A DNA stretch of 10,444 nt. Origin: Anaerolineales bacterium (lineage in GTDB: Bacteria; Chloroflexota; Anaerolineae; Anaerolineales; E44-bin32). Every line of letters starts with the position of its first letter. Position 1 is the stretch's first letter. The position numbers and the translations under genes were made by a program. The DNA is taken from contig JAGLGG010000029.1 in the NCBI GenBank assembly GCA_023144145.1, positions 1 to 10,444 on the forward strand, written 5' to 3'. This document shows positions 5,544-10,444 of this stretch, in pieces. The notes below the pieces were generated by a model. It searched no databases. It was not told the origin of the DNA and saw only the letters and a list, made by a program, of their open reading frames with translations.

Positions 5544-7448
5544 TTACAGATGTTGTGAAAGTACCTCAGCAATATCCAGTACTTGAATCGTATCTCCAAC
5601 AGCTTTAGATCGAATGGCGTCATCGAACATAATCAAGCAGTAGGGACAAGCCGTTACGACTGTATTGGTCTTCCCGTTCTCTACGACCTCATCCAGCCGG
5701 CGGTGGTTGATTCTGGTATCTGGATCGGTCTCCATCCACATTTGTCCACCGCCGCCACCGCAGCAGAAACCATTTTCGCCGCGTCGATCTAACTCCAGTG
5801 TTTTAATTTCGGGGATGGAATTCAGCAATTCTCTTGGTTGATCGTAGATTCCGTTGTAGCGACCAAGATAGCAGGAGTCATGATAACTGAGGGTGATATC
5901 GGCCCCATTCGCTGAAAACACAAGTTGCTGGGATTCGATCAACGCATTCAATAATTCTGTGTGATGCATCACCTCGTACTCACCTCCCATTTGAGGGTAT
6001 TCATTCTTTAAAGTACTGAAGCAATGAGCACACGGGGTGACAATCCTATTAAATTTTACAGAATCAAGAACTGTGATGTTCTCTTGCGCCATAACTTGGA
6101 ATAGGTATTCGTGGCCAAGTCTGCGTGCGGTTTCACCACAACATCCCTCTTCGGGGCCTAGGATGGAAAAATCAACATCGGCCTTCTGAAGAAGAGCTAT
6201 GAATTCCTTTCCCGCTTGTTGAGAACGGGCGTCATAACCGAAGGCACATCCGATGAACAACAACACATCCGTTTCATCGCCTGGGGCGAGAACGCGAACG
6301 CCCAGTTCTTTCGCCCATGGCGCATGAGATTCCTTGGGCATGCTCCACGGATTACCGCGACGTTCCATCCCCATCAAAGCTTCTCCTACTGGGCCAGGTA
6401 TCTCGCCCGTTGTGAGGGTTGCATATCGCCTCATCTCCAGCAAGGCGTCAACTGGGTTGATGAACATGGGACAGATATTGATACAGGCTCCACATGTGGT
6501 GCACAGCCAGGGTGTCTCCGTGTCGATAACATTATCCGCCAAGGCGAGTACCCCATTGCCATTGGTTGATACTAGGGCATGTTGCACCTCGTCACGAAGA
6601 TCCCGAATAACAGCCCTGGGTGATAACTGCATTCCACTAAGAGTGGCCGGGCAAACTTCTTCACACCTGCCGCATTGAGCACAGGCGTTGAAGGCCAGGA
6701 GTAGGTTTGACGAGAATTCATCGATCTGACCAGCACCTAATTTTTCCACCTCTTCGATATTTTCAATGAATTCAATTTCTCCCATTGAGCGGATGGGGCG
6801 CTGTAGGATGTTCAGGGGCCCAGTGAAAAGATGGCGCAGCTTTGTGAATGGAATACTGGCAAAGAAGACGAGCCCTGTGCCAATATGCGTCCAGAAAAAA
6901 GTTTGGTGGACCGCATCTGCGGTTTGTGCATCAATTCCCAATGCCGAAATCCAATTGGCAACCATGTTCCCGATAGGTGACCAGATGCGCCAATCAGGAT
7001 TGGCGGCCTGTATTCGCAACCCTTCGGTAATGAAACCAAGGGTCGGAAGCAGTATGAGGATCGTGAGTGCATACCAATCTTCCCAATGGCTTTCAAGTTG
7101 GGCGGGTCGAGTGACCAACCGCCGGAAGATGGCCATCAGTCCACCAATCAAGATCATCACTCCAGCAACATCCATAACCAGCTCAAAAGCAAGATAGAAG
7201 CTCGTGCGTGGAAAAGGTACAGAGAATGGCAGGAAGAGTTCAAATTGGAGAAGGCTCAGAATGGTTCCAAGGATCTGAATGCTTACGCCCCAGAAAAGCA
7301 TGACGTGCATAACTCCGGGGTAGAGCTTTTTCAAAATCCGTCTTTGGACGATTACGTTAATGAACAACTCACGTAATGTGCCCCCCCAGCCTCTTGGGGG
7401 TGATTTCTTGATGGTTTGATCAGGGGTTGCGGTGGTGGAAGCCGTCAC
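5544..7448 (-). CDS. Membrane heme-b / 4Fe-4S / CCG-domain oxidoreductase (HdrD/FadF/EMO-like)
   Basis: 634 residues with three parts. The N-terminal ~210 residues form four or five membrane helices (about 44-68, 84-107, 126-146, 180-200) of the NarI/HdrE type, with candidate heme-b histidines such as H48, H181 and H188. Next are two [4Fe-4S] motifs: C256/259/262/266 and C316/319/322/326. The C-terminal half has two CCG domains, C401-x34-CC-x35-CxxC and C526-x35-CC-x37-CxxC, as in HdrB/HdrD, where they bind noncubane [4Fe-4S] clusters. This layout matches the DsrMK/HdrDE fusion type and the FadF/EMO proteins that pass electrons between ETF and menaquinone. The start is a GTG at 7448 inside ATGTGA, overlapping the Rieske stop by four bases (GTGA), with GGGGGTG just upstream, so translation is coupled. 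The stop overlaps the next frame as TAATG. ETF genes are absent from the window, so the soluble partner is unknown. Confidence 0.87.
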   Translation of the reverse strand: MTASTTATPDQTIKKSPPRGWGGTLRELFINVIVQRRILKKLYPGVMHVMLFWGVSIQILGTILSLLQFELFLPFSVPFPRTSFYLAFELVMDVAGVMILIGGLMAIFRRLVTRPAQLESHWEDWYALTILILLPTLGFITEGLRIQAANPDWRIWSPIGNMVANWISALGIDAQTADAVHQTFFWTHIGTGLVFFASIPFTKLRHLFTGPLNILQRPIRSMGEIEFIENIEEVEKLGAGQIDEFSSNLLLAFNACAQCGRCEEVCPATLSGMQLSPRAVIRDLRDEVQHALVSTNGNGVLALADNVIDTETPWLCTTCGACINICPMFINPVDALLEMRRYATLTTGEIPGPVGEALMGMERRGNPWSMPKESHAPWAKELGVRVLAPGDETDVLLFIGCAFGYDARSQQAGKEFIALLQKADVDFSILGPEEGCCGETARRLGHEYLFQVMAQENITVLDSVKFNRIVTPCAHCFSTLKNEYPQMGGEYEVMHHTELLNALIESQQLVFSANGADITLSYHDSCYLGRYNGIYDQPRELLNSIPEIKTLELDRRGENGFCCGGGGGQMWMETDPDTRINHRRLDEVVENGKTNTVVTACPYCLIMFDDAIRSKAVGDTIQVLDIAEVLSQHL

Positions 7449-7891
7449 ATTTCACCCCCAATAAAGAGCGTTCCACCCTGGTTGAAGATTGGAATGGTTT
7501 CCAATGGAGCAGGAGGAGGCCCAGAAATGACGCTTCCATCCGAAGGGTCAAAGTAGCCTTCGTGACAGGGGCAAGCGAGCCAGTTGTTCTCCGGATCCCA
7601 AGTGACGATACATGCGAAATGAGTGCAAACCGCGGAATATGCGCGCAGACCATCTTCGGTATTCAGTACGATTGCAGGATATCGACCAAATCGTACTGTC
7701 TTTGAGCCTCCCACCGGAATCGAGTCTTCTGGTCCCACTGCAACTGGCTCAGAAGGAACTTCCTCAAGATCCGCGGGCCAGAAGAAAGCGATTGCCGGTC
7801 CGACGATGGCGGCAAGGCCCGTAGCTGCAGCTATTTTTTGCACAATATCCAAAAAACCTCTTCTTGAAATTGTGTTTTTGTTCTCTGCCAT
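7445..7891 (-). CDS. Rieske [2Fe-2S] protein of a b6-type complex
   Basis: A 148-residue Rieske protein. The cluster motifs are CTHFAC (C89, H91, C94) and CPCHEG (C107, C109, H110); ligands are C89/H91/C107/H110 and the C94-C109 pair forms the usual disulfide. The N-terminus has a twin-arginine motif, SRRGFLD (residues 9-15), followed by a hydrophobic helix (about 19-37), so it is folded in the cytosol and exported by Tat, staying anchored outside. It takes electrons from the quinol oxidation site formed by the two cytochrome b subunits. GAGGA lies about 11 bases before the ATG. It follows the subunit IV gene by 53 bases and its end overlaps the next gene. Confidence 0.93.
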   Translation of the reverse strand: MAENKNTISRRGFLDIVQKIAAATGLAAIVGPAIAFFWPADLEEVPSEPVAVGPEDSIPVGGSKTVRFGRYPAIVLNTEDGLRAYSAVCTHFACIVTWDPENNWLACPCHEGYFDPSDGSVISGPPPAPLETIPIFNQGGTLFIGGEM

Positions 7892-7944
7892 TCAATATTG
7901 TCCTCAATGGTACCGTTGCATGGATTTGTATTTTGGATTGGCTT

Positions 7945-8340
7945 CTAACTCAATCCGCCGATCAGGGTGAGTGCGATAATGGCGGTCATTACAACAAATG
8001 CAAGGACGATGCGATTTCGTCTGGCTTTCTTTGAATCCGCTTTACGATCGATAAATGGCCAAATTATCAAGAGAAGTAATCCCATAAAGGGGATGATTGA
8101 ACCGATCGTCTTAGGGATGTATTTCAGGATTTCGTACAAGAACAGGAAATACCATTCTGGCTTGGTGTGGCTGGGTGTTGACATTGGATCCGCGGGTTCA
8201 TCGATTCCGACCGGGTAATACATGCTGAAAACTCCGATCGCAAACGCCAGGATGATGATCACGATGGCAACAACTGCCTCGGTCTTAATGTGATCTGGAT
8301 AGAAGGGTATGGTCTTTTCTTCTTCAGATATCTCTGTCAT
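7945..8340 (-). CDS. Cytochrome b C-terminal half (subunit IV, PetD/QcrC-like)
   Basis: 131 residues with three predicted membrane helices (about 22-41, 80-96, 110-129). The N-terminus has FYPDH as in PetD/QcrC proteins, and PEWY at residues 61-64 is the hallmark of the quinol oxidation (Qo) site. It completes the cytochrome b core together with the b6 protein encoded 24 bases upstream. At 131 residues it is slightly shorter than the ~160 of plant/cyanobacterial subunit IV, with only a short tail after helix 3; unlike QcrC of Bacillus, no C-terminal cytochrome c domain is attached. AAAGGA lies about 9 bases before the ATG. Confidence 0.92.
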   Translation of the reverse strand: MTEISEEEKTIPFYPDHIKTEAVVAIVIIILAFAIGVFSMYYPVGIDEPADPMSTPSHTKPEWYFLFLYEILKYIPKTIGSIIPFMGLLLLIIWPFIDRKADSKKARRNRIVLAFVVMTAIIALTLIGGLS

Positions 8341-8364
8341 GTGTAAATGGTCCTTTGTCCCTCA

Positions 8365-9360
8365 TTAGAGTGGTCGAGCGACTCCCTGTCGCCGGACCAT
8401 GAGGAAGTGCATCCCTAAAAGGATTATGATTACCGCTGGAAGCACCAAGACGTGCGCCGCATAAAAACGGCTTAACGTGACTGCACTCACATTCCAGCTT
8501 CCCCTAAGGAACACCAGGGCAAGATCCCCAATCCATGGGATTCCCCCACCTATTTCCGTGCCGACGGTTGTCGCCCAGAATGCTCGCTGGTCCCATGGCA
8601 GCAGGTAGCCTGTGAAACCGAATAAGAAGGTAATGATGAAAAGCAACACTCCACTCATCCAATTGAGTTCGCGTGGGGGTTTAAATGCTCCCGTAATGAA
8701 AACGCGCAGGAGGTGCGCGACGGTCATTACGATCATGCCGTTGGCGGACCAATGGTGAATTGCACGAATCGCAGCACCAAATTGAACTTGCGTTTCGATT
8801 GCCTGAATCGAGGCGTATGCCTCATTAGGAGTGGGCTTGTAATAGAAGGCCAGCATAGTCCCCGTAATGCCTTGAATGACGAATAAGGTAAACGTAATTC
8901 CGCCGAGGCAGTACATCCACTTGGTGGAGAAAAGTGGAACGGGCTTGGAGAGCATTTTTTTCAACGGCTCGATAATTTGGTAGCGTTCATCGATCCAATC
9001 AGAAGTTCTCAACCACAGTGGCCGCCACTTTTTCCTGGTTATCCACACGCTCCCTGAGCGATAAAATCCAAACGCGAAGACCAGGCCCGCAAGGCCAAAT
9101 ACTCCCCATCTCGCAAGGGGTACCCAGAGATTTTCAATCGTCCCTGAGATGTGGCAATGTTGGCATGTATCTTGTTCAGGCTCTACCTGGGTGTCGATTA
9201 CAAGGGATGTTTTTAAAATATCCATCCAATGCTCGGACGCTGTGTAGGTTTCACTCTCAGTGCGAAAGCTGGCGTTTGCTGCTGTTGTTGTTACCAACAG
9301 GATCAAGGAAAAGAGCAGGACCAGCGCAACGAGAACAGTTCCCCTTCGGAAAGGTGGCAT
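8365..9360 (-). CDS. Cytochrome b6 with N-terminal signal peptide and CXXCH heme-c motif
   Basis: Residues about 120-331 match cytochrome b6: DWIDERY, FYYKPTPNEAYASI, GYLLPWDQ and HFLMVRRQG. The bis-histidine heme ligands are H202 and H216 (14 apart) and H303 and H318 (15 apart, the b6 spacing). C151 in YCLGGITF matches the cysteine that holds heme ci in b6f. The unusual part is the first ~115 residues: a signal peptide-like start (positive MPPFRRG, hydrophobic 8-25, ANA at 28-30), a short outside segment with CQHCH (C66-H70), then an extra membrane helix (about 84-102). CXXCH is the covalent heme-c site, so this subunit may carry its own c-type heme and partly stand in for a missing cytochrome c1/f. 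It is the first gene of the operon; AGGAG lies 5 bases before the ATG. Confidence 0.92.
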   Translation of the reverse strand: MPPFRRGTVLVALVLLFSLILLVTTTAANASFRTESETYTASEHWMDILKTSLVIDTQVEPEQDTCQHCHISGTIENLWVPLARWGVFGLAGLVFAFGFYRSGSVWITRKKWRPLWLRTSDWIDERYQIIEPLKKMLSKPVPLFSTKWMYCLGGITFTLFVIQGITGTMLAFYYKPTPNEAYASIQAIETQVQFGAAIRAIHHWSANGMIVMTVAHLLRVFITGAFKPPRELNWMSGVLLFIITFLFGFTGYLLPWDQRAFWATTVGTEIGGGIPWIGDLALVFLRGSWNVSAVTLSRFYAAHVLVLPAVIIILLGMHFLMVRRQGVARPL

Positions 9361-9390
9361 AACAGCTCCTAGAATTAAGGTCTGAAGCTT

Positions 9391-9459
9391 AATTACTCTG
9401 ATGACTTATTGGGACATAAGCAGCGACCCCGTCAAGATCACTTACTGGTTAGAGTAATT
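9391..9459. promoter_or_regulatory. Widely spaced 9-bp inverted repeat in the operon leader
   Basis: AATTACTCT (9391-9399) and AGAGTAATT (9451-9459) are exact inverted copies 60 bases apart centre to centre, close to six helical turns. They lie 31-99 bases before the cytochrome b6 start. They could be two half-operators bridged by one regulator, or the base of a leader RNA stem. A second, smaller dyad overlaps the far copy: TTACT-AGTAA inside GTCAA-TTGAC (9431-9462). Confidence 0.3.
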
Positions 9460-9634
9460 GACAATTTAGGTTAAACATAGTGAATTTTTACACGTCGACA
9501 TGAGAGCATCTTCCTTGTGAAATATGATCGAATCATGACAAGGATTCGAGCTCAGATGCATCGAGTGGGTCTGAACCATATTGTTGGGAGTGGTTGGAAT
9601 TATGTCAAATTTTCGATGGATTATATTAAATGCA

Positions 9635-9738
9635 CTGAAAAAACTAGCCTCAAAGCGAGTGGAGGGGGATATGTGGGGGTGCGGGCTGCACCCGCACCCC
9701 CACATATAGTCCTCTTCTTGCGATTGACCTTTTTTCAG
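9635..9738. repeat. 104-bp imperfect palindrome with a 17-bp perfect core stem; possible bidirectional terminator
   Basis: The core is ATATGTGGGGGTGCGGG (9669-9685), loop CTGCA (9686-9690), and its perfect inverse (9691-9707). The ends are CTGAAAAAA (9635-9643) and TTTTTTCAG (9730-9738), again exact inverses. The stretches between core and ends also match imperfectly when one side is inverted (GCGAGTGGAGG against GCAAGAAGAGG). Each strand thus reads GC-rich hairpin, then about 22-25 bases, then six T. On the minus strand the small stem ACTCGC/GCTAGT (one mismatch) stands directly before the T-run, a plausible rimM terminator. A palindromic mobile repeat (MITE or REP-like) is the other reading. 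Confidence 0.7.
9638..9660 (-). terminator. Candidate intrinsic terminator of the rimM transcript
   Basis: Read on the minus strand: ACTCGC, loop TTTGAG, GCTAGT (five pairs, one C-T mismatch), followed at once by six T. It is weak as a stem but the T-run is correctly placed, and the strong 17-bp hairpin comes just before it. It is about 215 bases past the rimM stop. Confidence 0.35.
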
Positions 9739-9873
9739 CGGAGTCATAAATTGAATGTGATCTTTATGAATGGGTAAATGGCTTCATAGCGGGGATTGTT
9801 AGTTTGTAGGGTAGCTCTAAAATTGGGATAAGAAATGGGTGGGGAACAACCGGATTGATATGAAAATGGTTGG

Positions 9874-10419
9874 CTAGATCAAGCCTGGTAGAAGGCTGAC
9901 CGTCATTCGCTGCTCTTCCAGATCGACTCCTTTGATCACACTTTTTATCGCCGGCAGCAGCAGCTCTTTCCCGGCGCTTCCCCTCACTATATAAACATCA
10001 TTTGCGCCAGTTTCGATTATTTGTTCCAACACACCAAGACTTTCGCCTTCCTCTGTGATCACATTGATCCCAATCAACTGCCAATGATAGTAAACTCCAT
10101 CAGGAAGAGGGTCAGTACCTTCAAAAAGGATGCTTAGGCTTTCACCACGAAAAGCATCTGCTTCATCCCTGGAACCGATTTCATTTACGAACATGAGAAA
10201 TTGACTTCGATGAGGGTTAAGACGTTTCACTGTAAGAGGCTGGAGGTTCTCGCCCAAGAATACGTTTGAACCGGGAGAGATTGTGAAGATCAATTCTGAG
10301 TCGCTTTGAAGAAGCAAGGCCCCCTTCACGCCGTGAGGCCGAAGAACATGCCCGACAACCAGGTACTCCGGTGGTTGTCGGGCATCATTTGATGAAGCAG
10401 GTGGGATCTGTTCGCTCAT
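9874..10419 (-). CDS. rimM: 16S rRNA processing protein RimM
   Basis: 181 residues, a usual length for RimM. After about 18 polar residues come GHVLRPHGVKGALLL (the N-terminal barrel signature), then SRDEADAFRGESL, then YYHWQLIG leading into the PRC-barrel domain, and near the end ANDVYIV and ELLLPAIKSVIK. RimM is a cytosolic factor that binds ribosomal protein S19 and helps mature the head of the 30S subunit. The ATG at 10419 immediately follows a TAA and lacks a strong Shine-Dalgarno, typical of an internal gene in a ribosomal operon read through from upstream. In many bacteria trmD follows rimM; here a gene-free region and the respiratory operon follow instead. Confidence 0.95.
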   Translation of the reverse strand: MSEQIPPASSNDARQPPEYLVVGHVLRPHGVKGALLLQSDSELIFTISPGSNVFLGENLQPLTVKRLNPHRSQFLMFVNEIGSRDEADAFRGESLSILFEGTDPLPDGVYYHWQLIGINVITEEGESLGVLEQIIETGANDVYIVRGSAGKELLLPAIKSVIKGVDLEEQRMTVSLLPGLI

Positions 10420-10423
10420 TTAT

Positions 10424-10444
10424 CTATAGGATTTCAAGGCTCGC
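10424..10444 (-). CDS. Possible last codons of an upstream KH-domain protein gene
   Basis: One minus-strand frame entering the window reads A-S-L-E-I-L and stops with TAG, four bases before the rimM ATG. Small KH-domain RNA-binding proteins (YlqC/KhpA) often precede rimM and often end in a similar strand, so this is a plausible tail. Only six codons are seen. Another frame stops with TAA right before the ATG, so the identity is a guess from synteny. Confidence 0.25.
   Translation of the reverse strand, partial: ASLEIL

Larger units (their letters stand above)
9361..9873. other. Gene-free region upstream of the b6-Rieske operon
   Basis: 513 bases between rimM and the cytochrome b6 gene, both on the minus strand. 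No credible gene is present. The half next to b6 must hold the operon promoter and leader; the only -35-like site I see is TTGACG (9435 to 9430, minus), without a good -10, so I do not call a promoter. It also has the spaced inverted repeat 9391-9459. The half next to rimM holds the long palindrome 9635-9738. Positions 9739-9873 show nothing clear. Confidence 0.6.

Noticed and set aside
6216..6678. Plus-strand frames of 114-117 codons inside the CCG oxidoreductase gene
   Set aside because: They are complements of conserved cysteine-rich coding sequence; composition reflects the opposite strand.
9407..9435. Promoter from TTGACG upstream of cytochrome b6
   Set aside because: No hexamer resembling TATAAT occurs at a 16-19 base spacing, so I list it only as a note.
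9466..9777. Frames of 93 (-) and 86 (+) codons between rimM and the cytochrome b6 gene
   Set aside because: Both translate the long palindrome and have no ribosome sites; no family resemblance.
1..10444. CRISPR array, insertion sequence or phage genes
   Set aside because: No regularly spaced direct repeats, transposase, integrase or phage structural motifs are visible in the window.

Overview
The window looks like chromosomal DNA of moderate GC from an anaerobic or facultative bacterium with a respiratory chain. Gene content (a b6-type cytochrome b split into b6 and subunit IV, a Rieske protein, a CCG-domain membrane Fe-S oxidoreductase, RimM, a pyrimidine-nucleoside phosphorylase) and the many palindromic intergenic elements fit Chloroflexota, perhaps Anaerolineae. 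That assignment is inference from gene content; no rRNA or tRNA gene is visible to anchor it.

Layout. Positions 1-128 (-) hold the first 42 codons of a gene that leaves the window, starting with a signal peptide or membrane anchor. Positions 129-636 have no credible gene but are packed with hairpins, including a gap-free three-way junction at 383-429 and a candidate terminator at 551-615. Positions 637-2616 (-) encode an MtaD/SsnA-type aminohydrolase fused to a C-terminal CYTH (triphosphate tunnel) domain. Divergently, 2834-4141 (+) encodes a pyrimidine-nucleoside/thymidine phosphorylase; the two genes share a ~200-bp control region with a perfect 14-bp palindrome. A gene-free stretch (4142-4527) holds a nested inverted repeat.

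The main system is a five-gene minus-strand operon, transcribed from 9360 down to 4528: cytochrome b6 with an added signal peptide and CXXCH motif, subunit IV (PEWY), Tat-targeted Rieske protein, a heme-b/two-[4Fe-4S]/two-CCG oxidoreductase of the HdrD/FadF/EMO type, and a FrhB/FdhB-like Fe-S protein. The last three are tightly coupled (GTGA and TAATG overlaps). No separate cytochrome c1 or f is present. I infer a composite quinone-linked complex in which a cytosolic Fe-S oxidoreductase branch and a b6/Rieske branch share a quinone pool or are physically joined.

Upstream of the operon lie a 513-bp gene-free region with a ~104-bp imperfect palindrome (17-bp perfect core stem), then rimM (9874-10419, -) and possibly the last codons of a KH-domain gene at the window edge. 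trmD, the usual partner of rimM, does not follow it here.
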